Shown: in pieces, positions 18,506 through 26,539 of the stretch
Numbering within the stretch: the stretch's first letter is position 1
Layout of the letters: each line of letters opens with the position of its first letter
NCBI GenBank assembly: GCA_024226735.1
Contig: JAAELL010000568.1
Coordinates: 1-62,385 of the forward strand
DNA: 62,385 bases
Origin: a bacterium
GTDB taxonomy: Bacteria > Planctomycetota > UBA1135 > GCA-002686595
Reading direction: 5' to 3'
Notes under the pieces: generated by a model
Database searches by the model: none
What the model was told of the DNA's origin: nothing
Seen by the model: only the letters and a program-made list of their open reading frames with translations
Position numbers and translations under genes: made by a program

Positions 18506-19681
18506 ATGAGGATTACCGTGGTCACTTCGCTCTATCCGAGCCCCCCGCGGCCGCACGAGGGCATCTTCGCGGAACGGCGCTGGCGTGGGATGCGCGCACG
18601 CGGCCACACGGTCGAGGTCGTGCACCCGCAGCCGCGCACGCCCGGCCCGTTCGCGCGCGGCGCGTGGGGCGAGATCGCCGCGATGCCGGCGAGCGAGGAG
18701 CGATCCGGTATTCCGGTCGTGCGCCCGCGCTACTGGCACGTGCCGCGCCGTGCGCGGGCCAACGCGCGACGCTTCGCGCGCGCCGCGCTCGCCCATGTTG
18801 CCGCGCCCGACGTCGTCGTCTGCGACTACGCTTGGCCCGCATCCGCGATCGCGCCGGCCCTCGCGGAACGCGGCGTCCCGTGCGTCGTCGGCGGCCGCGG
18901 CAGCGACGTGCTGCAGGTCGCAGGCGAGGCCGGGCTCGCTGAAGAGCTCGCGCACAACCTCGTCTCCGCCGGGCACTGGTGCGCGGTGAGTCAGGATCTG
19001 GTCGATGCGATGGATCGTCTCGGGGGCCGCGCCGGGCACGGCGTCCTGGTTCCCAACGGCGTCGCGCTCGAGCTCTTCGAGGTCTCCGGGCGCTCGGAGG
19101 CGCGCGAGCGGCTCGGTCTCGATGCGCGCGGCCAAATCGTGCTCGTCGTCGGGCACCTCATCCCACGCAAGGACCCGTTGCTCGCCCTCGCCGCCTTCGC
19201 CGCAGGAGCGCCGCCGGACGCGCGGCTCGTCTTCATCGGGCGCGGCGAGCTCGAGGACGAGCTGTGCGCCGCGATCGAAGCGCGCGGTCTCGCGGGCCGC
19301 GTCACGCTCGCAGGCGAGCGCGAGCCCGGCGAGCTCGCGGACTGGTACGCGGCCTGCGACCTGCTGCTCTTGACGAGCTCGCGCGAGGGGCGGCCGAACG
19401 TCGTGCTCGAGGCGCTCGCCTGCGGGCGAGCCGTGCTCGCGACGGAGGCGGGCGGGACGGCCGAGATCGTGGGCCAAGGGGCGATGCTGGCGCGCGACCG
19501 GTCCCCGCAGGCCATCGGGGCCCAGCTCGCCGACCTCCTGAGGGCTCCCCAGGACCCCGTGGAGCTGCGCGCGATGGTCGCGGCTCTCTCGTGGGACAAC
19601 AGCCTCGCGGCGCTGGAGCGCTGCCTGGAGGGTGCCTGCGCGGCGCGTGGTGGCAGCGGCGGAAACGGAGCCGACGCATGA
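18506..19681 (+). CDS. GT4-family glycosyltransferase
   Basis: A 391-aa GT-B fold glycosyltransferase, expected in the cytoplasm at the membrane, adding a sugar to the lipid-linked repeat. The N-terminus MRITVVTSLYPSPPRPHEG is typical of exosortase-associated GT4 enzymes. The C-terminal half has VVGHLIPRKDP, VFIGRGELEDEL and EGRPNVVLEALACG, the nucleotide-sugar-binding E-x7-E region of GT4. I used ATG 18506 since it begins the conserved fold; the frame extends upstream as a shadow of asnB. It overlaps the next gene by 4 bp (ATGA). Donor and acceptor are unknown. Confidence 0.9.
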   Translation: MRITVVTSLYPSPPRPHEGIFAERRWRGMRARGHTVEVVHPQPRTPGPFARGAWGEIAAMPASEERSGIPVVRPRYWHVPRRARANARRFARAALAHVAAPDVVVCDYAWPASAIAPALAERGVPCVVGGRGSDVLQVAGEAGLAEELAHNLVSAGHWCAVSQDLVDAMDRLGGRAGHGVLVPNGVALELFEVSGRSEARERLGLDARGQIVLVVGHLIPRKDPLLALAAFAAGAPPDARLVFIGRGELEDELCAAIEARGLAGRVTLAGEREPGELADWYAACDLLLLTSSREGRPNVVLEALACGRAVLATEAGGTAEIVGQGAMLARDRSPQAIGAQLADLLRAPQDPVELRAMVAALSWDNSLAALERCLEGACAARGGSGGNGADA

Positions 19682-20871
19682 AGGTCCTCTACCACCACCG
19701 CACCCAGGCCGAGGACGGTCAGGCAGTGCACATCCGGTCTCTGATCGAGGCACTGCGGGCGGAGGGGCACACGGTGCGCGAGGTCGCGCTGGTGACCGCG
19801 GCGCCCGAGGAGGGGGGGGCTCCAGCGGCTCGCATGAACGGCTCGGCGACCGAGACGCGTGACGCGCGCTGGAGCTGGATCGGCTCGGTTCCGCGCTTCG
19901 CGCGCGAGCTCGCCGAGTACGCCTACACCGTGCCAGCGAAGCGCAAGATCACGCGCGCGGCCGCCGAGCTCGACCCGGACTTCCTCTACGAGCGCTACGC
20001 GTTCGGCTGCGCCGGCGGCGTGCAAGCGTCGGAGCGGCTCCGGAAGCCGCTCGTCCTAGAGGTCAACTCACCGATGGTCCTGGAGCTGTCGAAGACGCGC
20101 GGGCTCTCGTTCCCGCGCTTCGCTCGGCGGCTCGAGACGTCGATCTTCCGCCGGGCGACGCGCGTCTGCGTCGTGACGGGAGTCCTGCGCGACATGCTCG
20201 TCGAGATGGGCGTGCCGCGTGAGTCGATCTTCGTCACGCCCAACGGTGTGCACCCCGAGCACTTCGAGGGCGACGACCGCGAGGCCGCGCGGGCCGATCT
20301 CGGCGTCGCCGCGGCCGTGGGGCCGGTGCTGGGGTTCGTCGGCTACTACCGCGATTGGCATCGCCTCGACCTGGTCGTCGAGGCGCTCACGGACCCCGCG
20401 CTCGAGACCGCGCACCTCGTGCTCGTCGGTGCGGGGCCGGCCGAGACGGAGCTGCGCGAGTGTGCGCAGCGGCTCGGCGTTGCGGCGCGGGTGCACTTTC
20501 CGGGCACGCGGCCGCACGCGCGCATTCCCGCGCTCCTGTCGGCGTTCGACCTCGCGCTCGTGCCCGCCATCAACCCCTACGCCTCGCCCTTGAAGCTACA
20601 CGAGTACATGGCCGCTGGCCTCGCGACGATCGCCCCCGACCAGGCCAACCTGCGCGAGGTCCTGACGGACGGAGCGAACGCGCTGCTGGTTCCGCCCGGC
20701 GACGCGGACGCGATGTGCCACGCGCTCGTGCGGCTGGTCGAGGACCCCGCGCTGCGGACGCGTCTCGGCGAGGCGGCGCGGAGCTCGATCCACACGGAGG
20801 ATCTGACGTGGCGCGGCAACGCGCGACGCGTCGTCGAGGCGATCGAGCCGTTCGTCGGGGTGTCCAAATGA
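19678..20871 (+). CDS. GT4-family glycosyltransferase, second of a pair
   Basis: A 397-aa GT-B glycosyltransferase. The N-terminus MKVLYHHRTQAEDGQAVHIRS is characteristic of a GT4 subgroup found beside XrtA genes. The C-terminal part contains FVGYYRDWHRLDLVVEAL, HLVLVGAGPAE and SPLKLHEYMAAGLATIAPD with the conserved Glu pair. It overlaps both the preceding transferase and the following deacetylase by ATGA, so the three are probably translationally coupled and act on the same polysaccharide. Confidence 0.9.
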   Translation: MKVLYHHRTQAEDGQAVHIRSLIEALRAEGHTVREVALVTAAPEEGGAPAARMNGSATETRDARWSWIGSVPRFARELAEYAYTVPAKRKITRAAAELDPDFLYERYAFGCAGGVQASERLRKPLVLEVNSPMVLELSKTRGLSFPRFARRLETSIFRRATRVCVVTGVLRDMLVEMGVPRESIFVTPNGVHPEHFEGDDREAARADLGVAAAVGPVLGFVGYYRDWHRLDLVVEALTDPALETAHLVLVGAGPAETELRECAQRLGVAARVHFPGTRPHARIPALLSAFDLALVPAINPYASPLKLHEYMAAGLATIAPDQANLREVLTDGANALLVPPGDADAMCHALVRLVEDPALRTRLGEAARSSIHTEDLTWRGNARRVVEAIEPFVGVSK

Positions 20872-21749
20872 CCGAGCGACCGCTGCACGCACTCTCGTTC
20901 GACGTCGAGGAGTTCTTCCAGGTCGCGAACCTGAAGGAGCACTTCCCGCCCGACAAGTGGGACGACGTCCCGTCGCGCCTCGACGTCGGCATGGACGCGA
21001 TCCTCGCGCTGCTCGACGCCCACGGCGCGCGCGCGACGATGTTCTTTCTCGGCTGGATCGCGGAGCGCCACCCAGCGCTGGTGCGGCGCTGCGTCGACGC
21101 GGGGCACGAGATCGCGAGCCACGGGTACGAGCACAAGTTCCTCGGCGAGATCGCGACGCCCGAGGCACTCGACCTTGACCTGGCGCGGACCGAAGAGGCT
21201 CTGATCGCGGCGGGGGGGCCACGTCCGGTCGGCTTTCGCGCCTCGACGTTCACGCTGACGCGCGACACGTGGTGGGCCTTCGACGTGCTCGTCGCGCGCG
21301 GCTACCAGTACGACTCGTCCGTGCACCCGGTTCGGCATCCCACGTACGGCGTGCCGGACTTCGAGCCGACGCCTTCGGTCGTGCACGCTCCGGGCGGAGG
21401 CGGCGAGATCGTCGAGTTCCCGGTCGCGACGTACCCGATGATCGGCAAGAACATGCCCGTCGGTGGGGGGGGCTACTTCCGCCTGTTGCCCGGCTGGCTG
21501 CACCGCTCGGCGATGCGCGGCCTCGAGCGCAAGGGCCGCCCCGTTGCGCTCTACCTGCACCCGTGGGAGTTCGATCCGGGACAGCCGCGCATGGAGGCAC
21601 CGTTCCTCAAGCGCTTCCGGCACTACCTGAACCTCGACAAGAGCCTCGGTCGGCTCGAGCGGCTCGTGAAGGAGTTCCGCTTCGGGACGATGCTGGAGGC
21701 TCTCGAGGAACGCGGGCTGCTGAGCGGCGCGGCTTCGAAAGTCAGTTGA
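20868..21749 (+). CDS. Polysaccharide deacetylase, XrtA-associated (DUF3473) type
   Basis: A 293-aa NodB-fold deacetylase. Motif 1 reads SFDVEEFF (Asp12, Glu14) instead of the usual TFDD, and motif 2 is SHGYEH (His85, His89, metal ligands). FRASTFTLT replaces the usual FRAP motif. The C-terminal YLHPWEFDPGQPR is diagnostic of the subfamily that accompanies exosortase A. Expected to remove acetyl groups from N-acetylated sugars of the exopolysaccharide. No signal peptide is apparent. Its last codons overlap the 3' end of the convergent repeat-protein gene by 8 bp. Confidence 0.92.
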   Translation: MTERPLHALSFDVEEFFQVANLKEHFPPDKWDDVPSRLDVGMDAILALLDAHGARATMFFLGWIAERHPALVRRCVDAGHEIASHGYEHKFLGEIATPEALDLDLARTEEALIAAGGPRPVGFRASTFTLTRDTWWAFDVLVARGYQYDSSVHPVRHPTYGVPDFEPTPSVVHAPGGGGEIVEFPVATYPMIGKNMPVGGGGYFRLLPGWLHRSAMRGLERKGRPVALYLHPWEFDPGQPRMEAPFLKRFRHYLNLDKSLGRLERLVKEFRFGTMLEALEERGLLSGAASKVS

Positions 21750-24700
21750 CGAAGGGCACTTCGACGCCGTTCGACGTGTTCGACGTCGGCGTCGGGTTCA
21801 GGTCGCGGTACCAGAGCTGGAAGTTCCACGTCTCGCCCGCGTCGATGCGGTGCGGGCCGGGGACGCCGGTGACATCGAACGTGAAGCGTACGTTGCCCTG
21901 CGGGTCCGCGAGCACGGTGCCGCCGGGCAGCACGTTCAGTCGGACGATCGGCGCTCCGATGCACAGGTTGCCGTCGCTGCCGCCGAAGAGCGGGACGAAG
22001 CCCTGCGTCTCGGACATGATGTAGTAGCCGAACTGACCGGGCGACACGCCACTCGTGATGAGGTTGAAGTCGTTCACCGCGATGCTCGCGCTGCCGAAGG
22101 CCGAGCACACCGCGGGGCCGCCCGTCGAATTGTCGTTCGCCATGCAGTAGGCCGTGCCGAGGCCCTCGCACTCGTCCGGGATGCCGTTGCCATTGAAGTC
22201 GCCGCTCGTCCCGGAGGCGATGTCGCAGTCGTCGGGGACGCCGTTGACGTTGCAGTCGAGGCTGAAGCCGGAGGCGATGTCGCACTCGTCCGGGATCAGG
22301 TTGCCGTTGCAGTCGAAGCTGATGCCGGCCGCGACGTCGCAGTCGTCGGGGATGCCGTTCGTGTTGCAGTCCAGACTGAATCCGGAGGCGATGTCGCACT
22401 CGTCGGGGATCGAGTTGCCGTTGCAGTCCTGGCTCGTGCCGGTGCTGAGATCGCACTCGTCGGGGACGCCGTTGCCGTTGCAGTCGAGGCTCGTTCCGGC
22501 CGCGAGGTCACAGTCGTCGGGGATGCCGTTGCCGTTGCAGTCGAGCTTGAAGCCGGAGGCGATGTCGCACTCGTCGGGGATCAGGTTGCCGTTGCAGTCC
22601 TGGCTCGTGCCGGAGCTGAGGTCGCACTCGTCGGGGACGCCATTGCCGTTGCAGTCGAGGCTGCTCCCCGCCGCGAGGTCGCACTCATCGGGGATGTCGT
22701 TCGTGTTGCAGTCGAGGCTGGTGCCGGAGGCGATGTCACAGTCGTCGGGGATGCCGTTGGCGTTGCAGTCGAGGCTGAAGCCGGAGGTGATGTCGCACTC
22801 GTCGGGGATCAAGTTGCCGTTGCAGTCCTGGCTCGTGCCGGCGAGGATGTCGCAGTCATCGGGGACGCCGTTGGTATTGCAGTCGAGGCTGAAGCCGGAG
22901 GTGATGTCGCACTCGTCGGGGATCAAGTTGCCGTTGCAGTCCTGGCTCGTGCCGGAGCTGATGTCGCACTCGTCCGGGACGCCGTTCGTGTTGCAATCGA
23001 GGCTGGTTCCGGCCGCGAGGTCGCAGTCGTCGGGGACGCCGTTGGTGTTGCAGTCAAGGCTGAAGCCCGAGGTGATGTCGCACTCATCGGGAATGCCGTT
23101 GCCATTGCAGTCGAGGCTCGTGCCGGAGTCGAAATCACACTCGTCTGGGACGCCGTTGCCGTTGCAGTCTAGGCTGGTGCCAGCCGAGATGTCGCACGCG
23201 TCCGGGACGAGGTTCGCGTTGCAGTCGACGCTCGTGCCCGAGTCGATGTCGCAGCTGTCCGGCACACCGTTGAGGTCGCAGTCGCGGGCCGTTCCGGCGG
23301 CGATGTCGCACTCGTCGGGCAGGCCGTTGCCGTTGCAGTCGAGGCTGTTGCCCAAAGCGAGGTCGCAGTCGTCGGGGACACCGTTGCCGTTGCAGTCGAG
23401 GCTCGTGCCGTTCGCGACGTCGCAGTCGTCGGGGACTCCGTTGCCGTTGCAGTCGAGGCTGGAACCCGAGGCGATGTCGCACTCGTCGGGGATCGTGTTG
23501 GCGTTGCAGTCCGAGCTGGAACCCGACGCGAGGTCGCACTCGTCGGGGATCCCGTTCGCGTTGCAGTCGAGGCTCGTCCCGGCTGCGATGTCGCACATGT
23601 CCCACACGCCGTTGGCGTTGCAGTCGACGAATCCCTCGCACTCGTCGGGCACGCCGCTGCCGTCGCAGTCCTGGCTGGTGCCGAGGGAGATGTCCTTGGC
23701 GTCGTCCACGCAGTTGCCGTTGCAGTCGGGGCCCAGCGAGAGGAGCGTTTGCGCGACCGCGACGGATACAGGTTGGTCGCTCGAGGCCGTCGAGCCGAGC
23801 GCCGTCAAGATGCCTGTTTGCGGATCGACCGCGAAGCGCACCGCGTCGTCGCTCGTTTCGCCCAGCGCGAACAGGTAGAGCCCGCTCGGGTCGGCAGCGA
23901 GGTCGCGCGGGTTCATTCCGCTCGCGTAGTCGTTCAACGAGGTCATCGCGCCCGTTACGGGGTCGATGAGCACCGCCTTGACGCTCCCCGAGGCCGCGGG
24001 CTCGTTGACGGCGATGTATCCGTACTGGCCGCTCGGGTGAACTGCGATCGCGGTGGGACGATCGCCCGTATTGACCGAGCCCGCGATCGCTTCCAGCGCT
24101 CCAGTGCTCGAATCGATTGCGAACGGAGCGACGAGGTCGGAGCCGGGCAGCGCGACGTAGAGCCTGTCGCCGAGCGGTGTGACCGACAGCGAGCTCGGCG
24201 CGCCGATCGCGGCGACCGAGCCGATCGGTGTCATGTCGCCCCCGCTGAGGGAGAAGGCCATGACGTCATCGCTCGCTGCGTTGGCGACGAACAGGAAGCG
24301 CCCGGTCGGCTCGATGGCGAGCGAGGTCGGTGTGTTTCCGCTCAGCTCGACGTCGAGGACGCCCAGTGCCCCGGTCATGGGGTCGATGGAAAACGAGCGC
24401 ACGCGGCCGCTGAGTTCGGTGGAGAACAGGTGCGCCCCGCGGGCGTCGACGGCGACCGCCGTCGGAGCGAACAAGGGCTGGGAAGAGACGGCAGTCAACG
24501 CACCGGTGCTCGCGTCGATGGAGTACCCCGCTAGCTGGTTACCACCGCGCAGGGCCGCGAACAGGAAACGTCCGTGCGGATCGACTGCGACGCTGACCGG
24601 TTGCGCGCCGGCGTTGAGCACGACCGAGCCCGTCGACGTCAGGTTGCCCGTCGTGGCGTCGATGCGGTAGGTCGTGATGTCATCCGCGGCCAGATTGGCA

Positions 24701-25821
24701 ACGTAGAGGAACTGGCCGCGCGCCGTCAGGAGATTGAGGCGAGGTGAGAACCTTACGCGCTGCGGTGCGCTGCGGGCGCGCGTCGTGGCGACGCGCAGGG
24801 GGGAGCCGTCGGGCATCACGCGGTAGGTGAGCAGCTCGTTCTCGCCTGCGTTGGCGACGAACGCGAAGTCGCTGCCGCCCATGAAGGTGACGTGCTCGGG
24901 GGCCGAGCCCGCCTGCGCCGATGCGCCCGCGGTCAGTGCGCCCGTCACGGGGTCGTAGTCGATGCTGGCGACTCGCCCGGCGCCGCGTTCCGCCACGTAG
25001 AGCAGCGAGCCGCTCGCGTGGACCGCGATCGAGGAGGGGCTGGCGCCCGTGAACTCGGAGTCGACGACCGTCAAGCTGCCGTCGGTCGGGTGGATGCGCC
25101 AGCTGACGACGAACGCGAAGTTCTCGATCGCCATGAGCAGGTGCTCGCCGTCGGGCGGAATGGCGAGGCTCGAGGCGCGGCTGCCGTTGAGTGACCGATC
25201 GGGGAGAACAGAGCTCAGCGCGCCGCTCGGCGCGACGTCGAAGTGCGAGATGCTGCGCGCGAGCTCGTTCGAGACGTAGACGAACCGTCCGTGCGGATCG
25301 ACGCCGATCGCGCCGGGGCCGGACCCCGTGGGGAGCGCCGGGCCGAGTGCGGTCAGGGCACCCGTGCTCGCGTCGATGCCGAAGGCCGCGACGGAGTCCG
25401 AGCCGGAGGAGGTGACGTAGACGGTCTTGCCGTCGGGAGCGGCCTCCATCGAGTGCGGACCGATGTCGAGCGGCCGAGAGTCGGCGGCCGAGAGCTCGCC
25501 CGTCTGCGGATCGACCGCGAAGCTCACGAGGGCAGGAGGCGACATCTCGTCGCCGAGGCTGGTGACGAGCGCGAAGTCACCGGGTGGGACGACGTGGACG
25601 TCCTCGGGGCCGCTGACGCCAGCGAGAGCCTGTTCGAATCCGTTAGCGAGCAAGCGCTCGCCGGCGCAATCGAAACGGTAGATCGAAACCGAATCGTCGC
25701 TGGTGTGTGTGGCGTACGCAAACCCCCTATCGGTCGACTGCAGCGCCGCAGAGGGCGCAGTCGTCGCGAACAAGGTGAGTGCGTGGAATCCGAGAATGAG
25801 ACAAGTATGGCTGGAGAACAT
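21742..25821 (-). CDS. Giant secreted protein: YVTN-like beta-propeller, 28 calcium-binding-like repeats, C-terminal planctomycete domain
   Basis: A 1359-aa exported protein. Residues 1-27 form a signal peptide. About 30-690 is a run of YVTN/lactonase-type beta-propeller blades (repeated DPHGRFxxVxN and IDxxTGALTA), probably two propellers. About 695-1250 contains 28 units with a ~20-residue period around D-C-N-x-N-G-x-P-D-E-C-D, resembling thrombospondin type 3 loops. Each has acidic ligands plus two Cys, so the stalk could be calcium-stiffened and disulfide-bonded. About 1258-1359 is a domain beginning YCMANDNSTGGP and ending VEVPFVN, shared with the broken gene at 54351-55208. Likely a cell-surface or secreted structural protein; no enzymatic role can be assigned. 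It ends tail-to-tail with the deacetylase. Confidence 0.9.
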   Translation of the reverse strand: MFSSHTCLILGFHALTLFATTAPSAALQSTDRGFAYATHTSDDSVSIYRFDCAGERLLANGFEQALAGVSGPEDVHVVPPGDFALVTSLGDEMSPPALVSFAVDPQTGELSAADSRPLDIGPHSMEAAPDGKTVYVTSSGSDSVAAFGIDASTGALTALGPALPTGSGPGAIGVDPHGRFVYVSNELARSISHFDVAPSGALSSVLPDRSLNGSRASSLAIPPDGEHLLMAIENFAFVVSWRIHPTDGSLTVVDSEFTGASPSSIAVHASGSLLYVAERGAGRVASIDYDPVTGALTAGASAQAGSAPEHVTFMGGSDFAFVANAGENELLTYRVMPDGSPLRVATTRARSAPQRVRFSPRLNLLTARGQFLYVANLAADDITTYRIDATTGNLTSTGSVVLNAGAQPVSVAVDPHGRFLFAALRGGNQLAGYSIDASTGALTAVSSQPLFAPTAVAVDARGAHLFSTELSGRVRSFSIDPMTGALGVLDVELSGNTPTSLAIEPTGRFLFVANAASDDVMAFSLSGGDMTPIGSVAAIGAPSSLSVTPLGDRLYVALPGSDLVAPFAIDSSTGALEAIAGSVNTGDRPTAIAVHPSGQYGYIAVNEPAASGSVKAVLIDPVTGAMTSLNDYASGMNPRDLAADPSGLYLFALGETSDDAVRFAVDPQTGILTALGSTASSDQPVSVAVAQTLLSLGPDCNGNCVDDAKDISLGTSQDCDGSGVPDECEGFVDCNANGVWDMCDIAAGTSLDCNANGIPDECDLASGSSSDCNANTIPDECDIASGSSLDCNGNGVPDDCDVANGTSLDCNGNGVPDDCDLALGNSLDCNGNGLPDECDIAAGTARDCDLNGVPDSCDIDSGTSVDCNANLVPDACDISAGTSLDCNGNGVPDECDFDSGTSLDCNGNGIPDECDITSGFSLDCNTNGVPDDCDLAAGTSLDCNTNGVPDECDISSGTSQDCNGNLIPDECDITSGFSLDCNTNGVPDDCDILAGTSQDCNGNLIPDECDITSGFSLDCNANGIPDDCDIASGTSLDCNTNDIPDECDLAAGSSLDCNGNGVPDECDLSSGTSQDCNGNLIPDECDIASGFKLDCNGNGIPDDCDLAAGTSLDCNGNGVPDECDLSTGTSQDCNGNSIPDECDIASGFSLDCNTNGIPDDCDVAAGISFDCNGNLIPDECDIASGFSLDCNVNGVPDDCDIASGTSGDFNGNGIPDECEGLGTAYCMANDNSTGGPAVCSAFGSASIAVNDFNLITSGVSPGQFGYYIMSETQGFVPLFGGSDGNLCIGAPIVRLNVLPGGTVLADPQGNVRFTFDVTGVPGPHRIDAGETWNFQLWYRDLNPTPTSNTSNGVEVPFVN
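22166..23735 (-). repeat. 28-unit coding repeat, ~60-bp period (DCNGNGIPDECD units)
   Basis: Tandem units of about 60 bp encode the D-C-N-x-N-x-x-P-D-x-C-D module of the secreted protein. Some units are nearly identical at the base level (for example those around 22610, 22810 and 22930), indicating recent duplication or gene conversion; others are diverged. Spacers are TSGFSL, AAGTSL or SSGTSQ-like. Confidence 0.92.
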
Positions 25822-25881
25822 CGCGAGTGGAGATTAGGCGCGCGAAGCAAATTGCGCCAGCCGTGCGGCGCGGTTGGTCAG

Positions 25882-26142
25882 TCAATCCGTGTCGTCGTCA
25901 AACTGAGGCCGCCGCGTCAAACCGGTTCCGAGTCCCGTCACGGTCGCGGCGCCGGCCGGCAGGTACCCGGAGAGGAAGTCCTTGACGCGTTCGGTCTGGC
26001 GTCCCACCGCGAGCCCGATCTCGCGCCAGGCTTCTCCGAGCGAAGACCCGGGTAGCTCCATCCAACCGACCTTGTGCGCCAAGTAGCCCATGGCGAGGAG
26101 CACGATTGCAGCTAGGAGCGTGATCTTGAAGAAGAGCCTCAC
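25882..26142 (-). CDS. Small single-pass membrane protein, unknown
   Basis: An 86-aa protein from GTG 26142 with one clear membrane span (LLAAIVLLAMGYLAHKVGW) near the N-terminus, an amphipathic segment (AWREIGLAVGRQTERVKDFL) and an acidic tail QFDDDTD. The frame is open further upstream to ATG 26244, but that part overlaps the divergent gene at 26205 and looks non-conserved. Function unknown. It lies 60 bp beyond the start of the repeat-protein gene on the same strand, so could share a transcript with it. Confidence 0.5.
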   Translation of the reverse strand: MRLFFKITLLAAIVLLAMGYLAHKVGWMELPGSSLGEAWREIGLAVGRQTERVKDFLSGYLPAGAATVTGLGTGLTRRPQFDDDTD

Positions 26143-26204
26143 GCTCGCCCCGACGACGCCGGTTTCGCCGTGTATCCGGTCTTCGGCAAGCGCTCGCCGC
26201 GCGA

Positions 26205-26528
26205 GTGGCCGGTGCACTTCGACGTCATACCTGGTCGGCCGCACTTGGGTGGGTGATCGCCGGATTGTGGGCGCCGCTGGCGGTGCTCGTCCTCGCCTCG
26301 GATCAAGGCGCGTGGCTCCTGCGACGCATCTTCGTCCTGCCTGGACTTCCGCCGGCGACAGCGCTCGGTACGAAGACGTCGGACTGGCGCCTCGCGCTCC
26401 TCCTCACCCTGCTGCAGGTCGCCGTCCTCACCGGCTTGACGCACTTTCGACGGCAGACTGGTGCCGCGCTGAGCTTGGCGGTCGGAACGCTCGTCGCTTT
26501 CTGGCTCCACGCCGTCTCGCGGATGTGA
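26205..26528 (+). CDS. Small multi-pass membrane protein, unknown
   Basis: A 107-aa protein from GTG 26205 with three hydrophobic segments (VIAGLWAPLAVLVLA, LALLLTLLQVAVLTGL, LSLAVGTLVAFWL). I do not recognise it. It is divergent from the single-pass protein and convergent with the TPR gene, with 11 bp between stops. Real coding status is plausible from the regular spacing of hydrophobic stretches but not certain. Confidence 0.5.
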   Translation: MAGALRRHTWSAALGWVIAGLWAPLAVLVLASDQGAWLLRRIFVLPGLPPATALGTKTSDWRLALLLTLLQVAVLTGLTHFRRQTGAALSLAVGTLVAFWLHAVSRM

Positions 26529-26539
26529 TCCGCGCGCTG

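Noticed and set aside
22166..23735. Regular ~60-bp repeats that could look like a CRISPR array
   Set aside because: The repeats are in frame and encode the DCNGNGIPDECD protein modules; the spacers are coding and not variable.
25620..25640. TTCGAATCC, a tRNA T-loop-like string
   Set aside because: It lies within the coding sequence of the giant secreted protein and no cloverleaf could be built around it.
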